A stretch of 64,000 bases of DNA from Phenylobacterium sp. (GTDB lineage Bacteria > Pseudomonadota > Alphaproteobacteria > Caulobacterales > Caulobacteraceae): contig NZ_JAUSLG010000047.1 in NCBI RefSeq assembly GCF_030646615.1, positions 1 through 64,000 on the forward strand, read 5' to 3'. Below the pieces are notes generated by a model. It was not told where the DNA came from. It ran no database searches and worked only from the letters and a program-made list of their open reading frames with translations. Position numbers and translations under genes: made by a program. The first letter of the stretch is position 1; each line of letters begins with the position of its first letter. This document shows, piece after piece, positions 27,009 through 35,549 of the stretch.

Positions 27009-28451
27009 TCAGCTCTGCCGGGGTTCGACCAGGGGCGTCGGAATGGACGGCTCACTGGCCAGGGTCTCGATCACCGGGGCGTTGTCGTAGAAGGCGTCCC
27101 GCTCGTCCAATTCCCGGCGGATTTCGCTGTGGCGCTCCTCGCCCAGCTTGTAGCCGATGAAGCAGAGGCCCCCCAGGGCGACAAAGAAGATGGGGCCGAT
27201 CAGGAAGGCCAGCTCCAGGCCGCGCACGGCCTCGGCGGAGTTGGCCGCGCCGTCGGTGGCGTTGTAGCCCACGCGATCCAGGACGGTGAAGGTGAGGAAG
27301 ACGGCGAAGGCGCCCGAAATCTTCGAGGTCAGGGTGGTGATGGCGTAGAGCAGGCCCGAGCGCTCCTTGCCCTGTTCCAGGCGGACCTCGTCGGCGACGT
27401 CGGCGGTCATGGCGCGGGTCAGCACCTGGAAGCCGGCCGCCAGGAAGCCGGCGGTGAACATCTGGAAGGCGCCGATCATCATGTCGCCCTTGGGCAGGAA
27501 GGGCAGCGCAACCAGGGCCGCAGCATAGCCCGTCGTGGCGACCATCACGGCGCGATGCTTGCCGATCCGCATGGCCAGGCGCCCCAGCAGCGGCGCGCCG
27601 CCAAAGCCGGCGACGATATAGACCGCCAGCAGGGCGCTGGCCTGGCTGGTGGTGAAGCCCCGGGAGTCGGTGAAGAAGAACAGGTAGAGCGCGCTCATCC
27701 AGCCGGGACCGAGCGACAGGCACAGGTCGGCCAGGACGATCCGGCCCATGGAGGGCCGGGCGATCAGCCGCCAGTATTCCTTCAGCTGGAACTTCTGCTG
27801 GCCCGGCACGTCGGGCGAGATCTTCTCCGGCGTCAGGGAGACCACCAGCCAGACCGCCAGGGGCGTCAGGATCATCACGAACCAGCCCATGGCCGGCACG
27901 CCTTCGGACTCCGGCATGCCGAGGGCGGCCACGATGAAGGGCATCAGCAGCACCAGCAGGGCGCCCATGACGCCGACCGCCGTCATGATGGCGAAGACGC
28001 GGGACCGATCATTGTAGCGAGGCGCCAGCGTCGCGGCCCAGGCGGCGTGGGACAGGTGCAGGATCGAGGTGCCGACATAGAGGATCAGCAGCCAGAAAAT
28101 CAGCCCGCCGACCCCGCCGGATGGCGAGATGAAGAGCATGAAGATGGCCAGCATCAGGATCGGCGCGCCGATCATGGTCCACAGGCGATAGCGGCCGAAC
28201 CGGGTCCGCGTCCGGTCCATGGCCATGCCCAGGAGCGGATCAAGGGGAATGTCGATCATGCGCACCAGGGCGAAGGCTGAGCCCACCGCCAGCAGGCTGA
28301 TGCCGATCTCGCTCGCGAAATGCCGCGGCAGATAGACCGACATGGCGATGGTCAAGGCCGATAGGGGCAGGCTGGTGCAGGCGAAGGCGAGGATCGTCGA
28401 CAGCTTGAGCTGTCGCGCAGGGGCGGGCGCGGCCGCGTCGGTCTGTGCCAC
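27009..28451 (-). CDS. MFS sugar:cation symporter of the GPH (MelB-like) group, paralog 2
   Basis: A 480-residue, 12-TM transporter. The HFASEIGISLLAVGSAFALVRMIDIPLDPLLGMAMDRTRTRFGRYRLWTMIGAPILM block matches paralog 1 closely. So do the TRAMTADVADEVRLEQGKERSGLLYAITTLTSKISGAFAV segment and the cytoplasmic tail 'GYKLGEERHSEIRRELDERDAF'. The extended N-terminus is hydrophilic (MAQTDAAAPAPARQLK). Tandem placement suggests gene duplication. Substrates are probably glycosides or uronides, by family only. Confidence 0.85.
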   Translation of the reverse strand: MAQTDAAAPAPARQLKLSTILAFACTSLPLSALTIAMSVYLPRHFASEIGISLLAVGSAFALVRMIDIPLDPLLGMAMDRTRTRFGRYRLWTMIGAPILMLAIFMLFISPSGGVGGLIFWLLILYVGTSILHLSHAAWAATLAPRYNDRSRVFAIMTAVGVMGALLVLLMPFIVAALGMPESEGVPAMGWFVMILTPLAVWLVVSLTPEKISPDVPGQQKFQLKEYWRLIARPSMGRIVLADLCLSLGPGWMSALYLFFFTDSRGFTTSQASALLAVYIVAGFGGAPLLGRLAMRIGKHRAVMVATTGYAAALVALPFLPKGDMMIGAFQMFTAGFLAAGFQVLTRAMTADVADEVRLEQGKERSGLLYAITTLTSKISGAFAVFLTFTVLDRVGYNATDGAANSAEAVRGLELAFLIGPIFFVALGGLCFIGYKLGEERHSEIRRELDERDAFYDNAPVIETLASEPSIPTPLVEPRQS

Positions 28452-28569
28452 TCTGGCGTATCTCCCATTGGTCGGCGACGCCTCTGGCGGGCGTTGTCCT
28501 GATCGTTAGGTTACGCGCGTTCACCTAGGTCAAGGCAAGGCCTTTCCGCAGGCCTGGGCAGAAAGCAGA

Positions 28570-28595
28570 ACGGGCGGCCCGCAGGGACCGCCCGT
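28570..28595. terminator. Hairpin terminator after the SDR gene
   Basis: Perfect arms ACGGGCGG (28570-28577) and CCGCCCGT (28588-28595) enclose a 10-nt loop. It lies 28 bp downstream of the SDR stop on the minus strand. The following sequence (TCTGCTTTCTG) is only moderately T-rich. Confidence 0.6.
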
Positions 28596-28623
28596 CGCTT
28601 GATTTCGAGGCTATCTGGTTGGC

Positions 28624-29529
28624 TTAGCCGCCGGACATCTTGCGGAAGAACTTCTGGCTCTGTTCGCCGCCGGCGGCGTAGGCCTGCTGGCCCTCGGGGT
28701 CGGAGATCTTGGACCAGTTGTCGCGGACCTCCTCGACCGAGAGGCCGCCCTCGCCGAGATAGACGCCTTCGGTCTCATAGATGCGCGACAGGGCGAAGGC
28801 GCCCGCGCCGGCGGTGAGGATGGCGCCGGTGGGCGCCTCTTCGGAGCAGAGATAGACCACGCCCGGGGTGACATATTCGGGCTTCAGGCGCTCGAGCACG
28901 GCCGGCGGCATCAGGTTCTCGGTCATCCGCGTGGCGGCCACAGGGGCGATGGCGTTGACGTGGATGTTGTTCTTGGCGCCTTCGAGACGCAGGGTGTTCA
29001 TGAAGCCGATGATGCCCAGCTTGGCGGCGCCATAGTTGGACTGGCCGAAGTTGCCATAGAGGCCCGAGGACGAGGTGGTCACCACGATGCGGCCGTAGTT
29101 CTGCTCGCGCATGATCTCCCAGGCGGCCTTGACCGGCTTGACCGTGCCCATCAGGTGGACGTTCAGCACCAGCTCGAAGTCGGCGATCTCCATCTTGGCG
29201 AAGGACTTGTCGCGCAGGATGCCGGCATTGGCGACGATGACGTCGATGCGGCCCCACTGGTCCATGGTCTGCTTGATCATGTGCGCGACGCCAGCGTCGT
29301 CGGTGACCGACGAGCCGTTGGAGATGGCTTCGCCGCCGGCGGCCTTGATCTCTTCGACCACGGCGTCAGCCGCGCTGGAGGAGCCGCCCGAACCGTCCAC
29401 CGAACCGCCCAGGTCGTTGACCACGACCTTGGCGCCGCGCCGGGCCAGTTCCAGCGCATGCTGACGGCCAAGCCCGCCGCCCGCGCCGGTCACAATGGCC
29501 ACTTTGCCGTCGAAGCGGATGTCCGCCAT
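28624..29529 (-). CDS. SDR-family oxidoreductase, MFE-2 (3-hydroxyacyl-CoA dehydrogenase)-like
   Basis: The 301-residue protein shows the classical SDR cofactor motif TGAGGGLGRQHALELARRGAKVVVNDLGGS, then NAGILRDKSF. The active-site Ser in TSSSGLYGNFGQSNYGAAKLG (Y-x3-K) is intact. The 'VVNDLGGSVDGSGGSS' insert after the Rossmann strand is typical of the dehydrogenase domain of peroxisomal multifunctional enzyme type 2. A role on 3-hydroxyacyl-CoA in lipid or sterol breakdown is therefore likely. Typical SDR enzymes are ~250 residues; the extra 50 at the C-terminus are charged and helical. There is no obvious operon partner. Confidence 0.85.
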   Translation of the reverse strand: MADIRFDGKVAIVTGAGGGLGRQHALELARRGAKVVVNDLGGSVDGSGGSSSAADAVVEEIKAAGGEAISNGSSVTDDAGVAHMIKQTMDQWGRIDVIVANAGILRDKSFAKMEIADFELVLNVHLMGTVKPVKAAWEIMREQNYGRIVVTTSSSGLYGNFGQSNYGAAKLGIIGFMNTLRLEGAKNNIHVNAIAPVAATRMTENLMPPAVLERLKPEYVTPGVVYLCSEEAPTGAILTAGAGAFALSRIYETEGVYLGEGGLSVEEVRDNWSKISDPEGQQAYAAGGEQSQKFFRKMSGG

Positions 29530-29611
29530 GGAAGTCTCCCAAAGTCAGCTGAAGGAATTGCCGGCGTTGTGCGCGGCTGACCCCTTCTCCGTCAAGGCGT
29601 TGGTGCGCGGC

Positions 29612-30583
29612 TCAGGCGGCCGGAACGGCTGCTGTCGAGGCCGCCTGGGCGGGCCTCAGGAACTTCACCAGCACCCGCTGGCCGACCAGGAAGGGCGCGC
29701 CGTCGGCGCTGACCACCACCTCGACCACCCGCTCGTCGGCCCGCACGGTGGGATCATCGGAGACCAGCTTGCGGGCGCCGAACACGGCCGCCCGGCGCAG
29801 GACCAGGCCCTTGAAGCTCTTGGAGGGGTCGGCCTCCGAGGCGATCTCGACGGTCTGGCCGATGGCCACGTGGGGCAGGGCGCCCTCGGCGATCTCGGCC
29901 CGGACGATCCGTTCCCCGGCCGGTTCCAGGTCGAACATGTTGGAGACGTTGAGGGTCGAGGCGCCTGAGCCCGGATTGGCGTAGCGGCGCACGATCACCC
30001 CGTTGACCGGGGCGCGGATCATGGTGAGCTCCAGATTATAGCCGGCCTCGGCCAGACGCGCCTGCGCGGTGGCGACGGCGGCCCGCTGGGCGCGCAGCCT
30101 CGCCTGGGCCTGGCGCATGCCGTCCTGGGCCTGGTCGAGGCGCTGGCCGGCGACGAAGTTGGACGGCGCCAGGGCCTGCAGCCGCTCATATTCCCGGTTG
30201 GCGGTGGAGATCTCCACCTCGGTGAGCGCGATCTGGGCGCGGGCCTGCTCCACCTCCGCCCGGGCGCGGGCGGCGGCCAGGCGAGGCTCATCGTCCTCCA
30301 GACGCGCGAGGATCTGGCCCTCGGTCACCTGGTCGCCTTCCTGGACCAGGACCTCGCGGACAACGCCGGCGCTGCGGGCGGCGACCTGGATGAGGCCGCC
30401 TTCGACGTCAGCCTTGCCGTTGGCGATCGCCACATAGGGACTGACCGGCGCGGCCTTGGCCTCGGCGGCCTCGGCCGCCTTCCTGGCGTCGGACTGGGAT
30501 TTCAGGAACAGGCCGCCCCCGCCCAGCGCCAGCACGGCGACGACGGCGATCCAGAGGGCGGGGCGGCGGAGCAGGGCGGTCAT
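29612..30583 (-). CDS. HlyD-type periplasmic adaptor of an ABC exporter
   Basis: The 323-residue membrane-fusion protein has one N-terminal TM helix (ALWIAVVAVLALGGGGLFL). A biotinyl-lipoyl half follows (VQEGDQVTEGQILARLEDDEPRLAAARARAEVEQARAQ). Next come a long alpha-helical hairpin with the matching lipoyl half (YNLELTMIRAPVNGVIVRRYANPGSGA) and a beta-barrel. It is the last gene of a permease-ATPase-adaptor operon resembling DevBCA or MacAB systems and would link the inner-membrane pump to an outer-membrane channel. No TolC gene is present here. Confidence 0.88.
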   Translation of the reverse strand: MTALLRRPALWIAVVAVLALGGGGLFLKSQSDARKAAEAAEAKAAPVSPYVAIANGKADVEGGLIQVAARSAGVVREVLVQEGDQVTEGQILARLEDDEPRLAAARARAEVEQARAQIALTEVEISTANREYERLQALAPSNFVAGQRLDQAQDGMRQAQARLRAQRAAVATAQARLAEAGYNLELTMIRAPVNGVIVRRYANPGSGASTLNVSNMFDLEPAGERIVRAEIAEGALPHVAIGQTVEIASEADPSKSFKGLVLRRAAVFGARKLVSDDPTVRADERVVEVVVSADGAPFLVGQRVLVKFLRPAQAASTAAVPAA

Positions 30584-30586
30584 GGG

Positions 30587-31333
30587 TCAGGCCTCGGTGA
30601 GTTGAGGTTGGCGGGCGGCGCCGTCCGGGGTCACCCGCCGGTCGTCCAGGATCTCGCCGTCCTCGATATGGATGATGCGGTCGGCATAGGCCTCCAGCCG
30701 CGGGTCGTGGGTGACGCAGATCACCGCCGCCCCATGGTCCTTGGCGGCCCGTTGCAGGAGCTTGATGACGATCTGGCCGTTCTCGCCGTCCAGGGCCGAG
30801 GTGGGTTCGTCGGCGAACAGCAGTTTCGGATCCTTGGCCAGGGCCCGGGCGATCGCCACCCGCTGCTTCTCGCCGCCGGAGAGTTCGGCCGGACGCTGGT
30901 TCAGCCGGTGGCCGAGGCCCACCTCCGTCAGCGCCACGGTCGCCCGCTGGCGGGCCTCGGCCTTGGACAGGCCCGTATGCTTGAGGACGGTGGTCACCTG
31001 CTCCATGGCGCTGAGCGCCGAGAACAGGTTGAAGCCCTGGAAGATGAAGCCGCAATGGTCCAGCCGGAAGCGGTCGATCCGGCCGGTGGGCAGAGACCAG
31101 AGGTCCTGGCCCAGGGCGGTCACCTGGCCGGCGTCCGGGCGCAGCAGGCCCGAGAGCGCCGCCACCAGGGTCGACTTGCCCGAGCCGGACGGTCCCATGA
31201 CCATGGTCAGGTCCCCGTGGCGGGCGTCGAAGTCCACCGACTTGAGCACCTCAATATAGGACCGGCCGGTCTTGAAGCGCTTGGAGAGGCCCGTGGCGCG
31301 GATGGCGTCTTTCGGATGGGGCGCAGAGGTCAT
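30587..31333 (-). CDS. ABC exporter ATP-binding protein (MacB/DevA-like)
   Basis: The 248-residue ATPase has Walker A GPSGSGKSTL, the Q-loop FIFQGFNLFSALSAMEQV, the signature LSGGEKQRVAIARAL, Walker B LLFADEPTSALD and the H-loop VICVTHDPRLEAYADRIIHIEDG. This set is typical of the LolD/MacB/DevA export subfamily. Its ATG overlaps the permease stop (ATGA) and its stop lies 4 bp from the adaptor start, so the three genes are translated as one unit. Confidence 0.93.
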   Translation of the reverse strand: MTSAPHPKDAIRATGLSKRFKTGRSYIEVLKSVDFDARHGDLTMVMGPSGSGKSTLVAALSGLLRPDAGQVTALGQDLWSLPTGRIDRFRLDHCGFIFQGFNLFSALSAMEQVTTVLKHTGLSKAEARQRATVALTEVGLGHRLNQRPAELSGGEKQRVAIARALAKDPKLLFADEPTSALDGENGQIVIKLLQRAAKDHGAAVICVTHDPRLEAYADRIIHIEDGEILDDRRVTPDGAARQPQLTEA

Positions 31334-32472
31334 CGCAGCAGGTCCGCCGGTTGGCTCTTCTTCAGGACGCCCAGGGACATCAGACCCGAGGCCAGGGAGA
31401 TGACGAGAAGCAGGATGGCCACGCCGACCACCCAGCCCATGGGGAAGCCCATGGGCAGCCCCGCGCCCTTGGCCAGCAGCGAGACCAGGAAGGTGAAGAC
31501 CGCCGTGGCCGCCAGGCCCGCCAGGCCGACCCAGAAGGACAGCTCCAGCACGATCAGCCGCAGGGCGCCCATGGAGACGCCCAGGGCCCGCAGGCTGGCG
31601 AACTCCTTGATATTGGCCATGATCGCCCCGCGCAGGGTCTGGGAGGTGATGCCGACCCCGATCAGGAAGCCGAGGAAGACCGAGAAGCCGAGCATGATGC
31701 CGATGATCTGCTCCTTCATCAGGGCGCCCTCATTGGCCTGGGCCAGCTCCTGACGAGTCCAGGCGCGGTAGCGCCCGTCCGCCACCGCGTTGAGGTCGTC
31801 GCGGACCTGGACCGCGCGGGCGGCGTCCTTGATCTGAACCATCAGCGGTCCGACCTTCTCGCCGTCGTCGGCCATGCCCAGCAGCCGCAGGGTGTCGCGG
31901 GACACCACGACGGAGGGCTGGTTGATCGAGGGATAGCCGTCGAGGAAGGCGCGGATGGTGACGGTCTTGCCGTTGATGGTCGCCTTGTCATTGAGGGCGA
32001 CGCCGAGCCGGGCCTGGGCGCTGCGGTCGATCACCGCGGCGAAGGGCTCCAGCAGCGCGATGCGCACCGTCTCGGGATAGTCCACCGGCAGGGTGACTGC
32101 GCCAGGGATCGGATCGACGATGTCGAGCTGGATCCACTGGGTGACCTGTTTTTCGCCGGCCTCAGGGGTGTTCATCCAGCGCCCGCCCGATCCGTCCAGG
32201 CTGGCGACCTGGACCACTTCGGGATGCAGGTACATCTCCGGCGCCAAACGCCTGGGCAGGCCATTGGAGCCGGAATTGATCAGGCTCTCGGACTTGGCGG
32301 GCAGGACCATGAGCTCGGCCCGCGACCGGTCGATGGTGGCGGTGGCCGCCTGGACGATCCCGGTGAACATGCCGACCTGGGCGAGGATCAGCAGGCCCGA
32401 AAAGGCGAGCGCGATCACCGCCGCCAGATAGCGGCGCCATTCATAGATCAATGTGGCCAGAGCCAGTGACAT
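31330..32472 (-). CDS. ABC exporter permease (FtsX/DevC-like)
   Basis: The 380-residue permease has the FtsX/MacB layout. TM1 near the N-terminus (YLAAVIALAFSGLLILAQVG) is followed by a ~220-residue periplasmic domain and three C-terminal TM helices (IIGIMLGFSVFLGFLIGVGITSQTL; LSFWVGLAGLAATAVFTFLVSL; GWVVGVAILLLVISLASG). The N-terminal block MSLALATLIYEWRRYLAAVIAL resembles DevC-family permeases. The ATG at 32472 is preferred because the extension upstream is unconserved. It is divergent from the S46 peptidase gene across 162 bp. Confidence 0.85.
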   Translation of the reverse strand: MSLALATLIYEWRRYLAAVIALAFSGLLILAQVGMFTGIVQAATATIDRSRAELMVLPAKSESLINSGSNGLPRRLAPEMYLHPEVVQVASLDGSGGRWMNTPEAGEKQVTQWIQLDIVDPIPGAVTLPVDYPETVRIALLEPFAAVIDRSAQARLGVALNDKATINGKTVTIRAFLDGYPSINQPSVVVSRDTLRLLGMADDGEKVGPLMVQIKDAARAVQVRDDLNAVADGRYRAWTRQELAQANEGALMKEQIIGIMLGFSVFLGFLIGVGITSQTLRGAIMANIKEFASLRALGVSMGALRLIVLELSFWVGLAGLAATAVFTFLVSLLAKGAGLPMGFPMGWVVGVAILLLVISLASGLMSLGVLKKSQPADLLR

Positions 32473-32592
32473 GCCCGTCCTCCTCGCCTGGAAGGAGTGG
32501 CCGGGCCGGGGCTGCAACCCAAGTTAATTCGAGGTAAGGCGAGGCGGCTGGCGTAGCCAATCAGGGCTTGCCCTGTTACGGCGGTTACAGGT

Positions 32593-32608
32593 GGGCCCTT
32601 AAGGGCCC
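32593..32608. promoter_or_regulatory. 16-bp perfect palindrome upstream of the S46 peptidase gene
   Basis: GGGCCCTT and AAGGGCCC meet without a spacer at 32600/32601. The element is 26 nt upstream of the peptidase ATG in the divergent gap. It may be an operator or a leader hairpin; the sequence alone does not tell which. Confidence 0.35.
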
Positions 32609-32634
32609 GGGACGCCCAAAGAGACCCGAGGACG

Positions 32635-34707
32635 ATGAAAGCAGCTCTTCTCGCCGCCAGCGCCTGTGGCGCCCTTTTTTCCCTGAGCGCCGGCCAGGCC
32701 CAGGCCGACGAAGGCATGTGGACCTTCGACAACTTCCCCGCCGACAAGGTCCAGGCCGCCTATGGCGTGACCATCGACCAGGCCTGGCTCGACCGGGTGC
32801 AGGCCGCGTCCGTGCGCCTGACCAACGGTTGCTCGGCCTCGGTGGTCTCCGACCAGGGCCTGGTGCTGACCAACCATCACTGCGTGGTCTCCTGCGTCCA
32901 GGACCTCTCCAGCGCGCAGACCGACTATGTGCAGGAGGGCTTCCTGACCACCGGCCGCGAGCAGGAGCGCACCTGCCCCGGCCAGCAGGCCGAGATCCTG
33001 ACCGAGATCACCGACGTCACCGACACCATCCGCACCGCCGGCGAGGGTCTGTCGGGCCAGGCCTTCAACCGCGCCCGTGACGCCGCCGTGGCCAGGCTGG
33101 AGCAGGAGACCTGCGCTGGCGATGAGCGCTATCGCTGCCAGGTGGTGAGCCTGTATCGCGGCGGCCAGTACAAGCTCTACAGGTACCGCCGCTACGCCGA
33201 CGTGCGCCTGGTCTTCGCGCCGGAGATCGCCACGGCCTTCTTCGGCGGCGACCCGGACAATTTCAACTTCCCCCGCTTCAACCTCGATATGGCCTTCCTG
33301 CGCCTCTATGAGGACGGCAAGGTGGTCGAGACCCCCGAGCATCTGACCTGGGTCGCCCGCGCCCCGCGGGAGGGCGAACCGACCTTCGTCTCGGGCAATC
33401 CCGGCTCCACCGATCGTCTGCTGACCGTGGCCCAGCTGGAGAGCCAGCGGGACCTGGCCATTCCGGTGAGCCAGCTGCAGCGGGCCGAGCTGCGCGGCCG
33501 GCTGATCCGCTTCTCGGAGGAGAGCGCGGAGAACAAGCGCATCGCCACCGATCCGCTGTTTGGCGTGGAGAACAGCTTCAAGGTCTTCTTCGGCCGCCAG
33601 TTCGCCCTGAACGATCCGGCCTTCATGGCCGACAAGCGCTCCGCCGAGGCCGAGCTGAAGGCCAAGGTCGCCGCCGACCCGGCCCTGGCCCGCGAGATCG
33701 GTGATCCCTGGAGCGAGATCGAGGCCGTCCAGGCCGCCTATGCGGAGGCCTACCTGCCCTATCGTCAGATGGAGGCCGCCGCCGGCGGCGGCTCGAGCCT
33801 GTTTGGCTATGCCCGCACCCTGGTGCGCGCGGCCCAGGAGCGGACCAAGCCCAATACCGAGCGTCTGGCGGAATTCGCCGATGCTCGCCTGCCGCTCCTG
33901 GAGAAGCGGCTGCTGGACGTCCGCCCGATCGATAAGCCGCTGGAGGAGATGTATCTCAGCTTCTGGCTGTCCAAGACCCGCGAATATCTGACCACCGACG
34001 ACCCGGCGACCCAACTGCTGCTGGGCAAGGACAGCCCCGAAGGTCTGGCCGAGCGGCTGGTCGCCCGATCCAAGCTCGATGACCCGGCGGTGCGCCAGGC
34101 CCTGTGGAGCGGCGGGATGGCGGCCATCGAAGCCTCCGACGATCCGCTGATCCGGCTGGCCCTGCGGATGGATCCCATGGCGCGCACCCTGCGCGACACC
34201 TGGGAGACGCAGGTGGAGGCGCCGACGGCGCGGGCCGCCGAACGCGTGGCCGCGGCCCGCTTCGCCGCCTATGGGGACGCGGTCTATCCCGACGCCACCT
34301 TCACCCTGCGGCTGTCCTATGGGCAGGTTCAGGGCTGGACCCATCGGGGCCGCACCATCCCGGCGACCACCAGCTTCTCAGGGCTCTATGAACGGGCCAC
34401 GGGCGCCGAGCCCTACGCCCTGGCGCCTCGCTGGATCGCCGCGCAGGACCAGCTGAACCCCGACACGGTCTATAATTTCGTCACCACCAACGACATCATC
34501 GGCGGCAATTCCGGCTCGCCGGTGGTCAATGCGCAGGGCGAGGTGCTGGGCGCGGCCTTCGACGGCAACATCCACTCCCTGGGCGGCGACTACGGCTATG
34601 ACGGGACCATCAACCGCACCGTCGTGGCGGCCACATCGGCGGCCACCGAGGCCCTGGAGAAGGTCTATGGCCTGACCGGCCTGCTGGACGAACTGCTGGA
34701 CCGCTGA
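32635..34707 (+). CDS. S46-family dipeptidyl peptidase (DPP7/DPP11 type)
   Basis: This exported serine exopeptidase releases dipeptides from N-termini. The 690-residue protein has a signal peptide cut near AQADEGMW. The chymotrypsin-fold His is in LTNHHC (residues 79-83) and the catalytic Ser626 is in GGNSGSPVVN. The residue 18 positions after the Ser is Gly644 (AAFDGN). In characterised S46 enzymes Gly here goes with hydrophobic P1 preference (DPP7) and Arg with acidic P1 (DPP11), so a DPP7-like specificity is inferred. It is divergent from the ABC exporter operon. Confidence 0.93.
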   Translation: MKAALLAASACGALFSLSAGQAQADEGMWTFDNFPADKVQAAYGVTIDQAWLDRVQAASVRLTNGCSASVVSDQGLVLTNHHCVVSCVQDLSSAQTDYVQEGFLTTGREQERTCPGQQAEILTEITDVTDTIRTAGEGLSGQAFNRARDAAVARLEQETCAGDERYRCQVVSLYRGGQYKLYRYRRYADVRLVFAPEIATAFFGGDPDNFNFPRFNLDMAFLRLYEDGKVVETPEHLTWVARAPREGEPTFVSGNPGSTDRLLTVAQLESQRDLAIPVSQLQRAELRGRLIRFSEESAENKRIATDPLFGVENSFKVFFGRQFALNDPAFMADKRSAEAELKAKVAADPALAREIGDPWSEIEAVQAAYAEAYLPYRQMEAAAGGGSSLFGYARTLVRAAQERTKPNTERLAEFADARLPLLEKRLLDVRPIDKPLEEMYLSFWLSKTREYLTTDDPATQLLLGKDSPEGLAERLVARSKLDDPAVRQALWSGGMAAIEASDDPLIRLALRMDPMARTLRDTWETQVEAPTARAAERVAAARFAAYGDAVYPDATFTLRLSYGQVQGWTHRGRTIPATTSFSGLYERATGAEPYALAPRWIAAQDQLNPDTVYNFVTTNDIIGGNSGSPVVNAQGEVLGAAFDGNIHSLGGDYGYDGTINRTVVAATSAATEALEKVYGLTGLLDELLDR

Positions 34708-34715
34708 GGCGAGGT

Positions 34716-34744
34716 CTGCGGGCGGGGCCTGGCCCCGTCCGCAG
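34716..34744. terminator. Bidirectional hairpin between convergent S46 and DedA genes
   Basis: The arms CTGCGGGCGGGGC and GCCCCGTCCGCAG (one G-T pair) enclose a 3-nt loop. It lies in the 43-bp gap between two convergent stops and is likely to end both transcripts. There is no clear T-tract on either side. Confidence 0.55.
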
Positions 34745-34750
34745 GGGCCC

Positions 34751-35407
34751 TCAGACCCCGGGGGCGTTGAGCACCGGCACGCGACGCTTGGCGCGCTTGC
34801 GCAGCAGCCGCCAGCCGAGCGTTCCCACCGTGCCGGCCACGACCAGGGCGATCAGGCCCAGGGTCAGGGGATCGACGTGGTCGAGGATGTCCAACTGCTC
34901 CAGGCCCTTGGCTGTGAGATAGCCCGGCGCCAGGGCGGCGAAGACCCAGATCACCGCTGAGATCACATTGGCGATCTGAAACCGGCGCACCGGCATCTGC
35001 ATGATGCCCAGCACCGCCGGAACAAAGGCGCGCATCGGGCCGATAAATCGGCCGGCATAGACCGAGATCACGCCAAATCGCCGGCAATAGAGGCGGGTGA
35101 GGGCGAACTGCCGGCGGTGGCGCCTCAGCCAGCGGTGGCGCAGCACTCGGGTCCCCAGCCTGCGGCCGATGAAATAGGAGATGGCGTCGCCGATGATCGC
35201 CCCGGTGATGCAGCCCAGCAACACCGACACCGGATCCAGAACCCCGGTCGCCAACAGGCCGCCGGTCAGCACCAGCATCGGCGTCGCCGGAATGAAGGCG
35301 CCGAGAATCACCATGGATTCCAGCATGATGAACAGGCCCAGCACGAGGCCGGCCCAACCGTGATTGACGCGGATGAAGTCCGCGACCGGCTCAAGCATGG
35401 ATTCCAT
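34751..35407 (-). CDS. DedA-family inner-membrane protein
   Basis: DedA (VTT-domain) proteins are linked to phospholipid scrambling and envelope homeostasis. The 218-residue protein has the re-entrant motif LESMVILGAFIPATPMLVLTGGLLA. It also has GAIIGDAISYFIGRRLG, the conserved YAGRFIGPMRAFVPAVLGIMQMPVRRFQIANVISAVIW segment, and two C-terminal TM helices. The first ATG at 35407 is used; a second in-frame ATG stands three codons in. It is convergent with the S46 gene and is not in an evident operon. Confidence 0.9.
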   Translation of the reverse strand: MESMLEPVADFIRVNHGWAGLVLGLFIMLESMVILGAFIPATPMLVLTGGLLATGVLDPVSVLLGCITGAIIGDAISYFIGRRLGTRVLRHRWLRRHRRQFALTRLYCRRFGVISVYAGRFIGPMRAFVPAVLGIMQMPVRRFQIANVISAVIWVFAALAPGYLTAKGLEQLDILDHVDPLTLGLIALVVAGTVGTLGWRLLRKRAKRRVPVLNAPGV

Positions 35408-35549
35408 ATCGGGTTCCCGTAGACGTCTGGCGCGGGCATGGCCGGACGTCGTGGCATTCTAGTGGCAAAATCTGTCAGCGGGTTAAAGGCCGCCCGTTTC
35501 GGGCGTCTTGCTTGGCCGGGCGCCAGTGACGGGCGCAGGCGGCCTCGGA

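Noticed and set aside
32599-34344. 581-residue minus-strand ORF opposite the S46 peptidase
   Set aside because: The peptidase frame has catalytic motifs; this one has none and is antisense.
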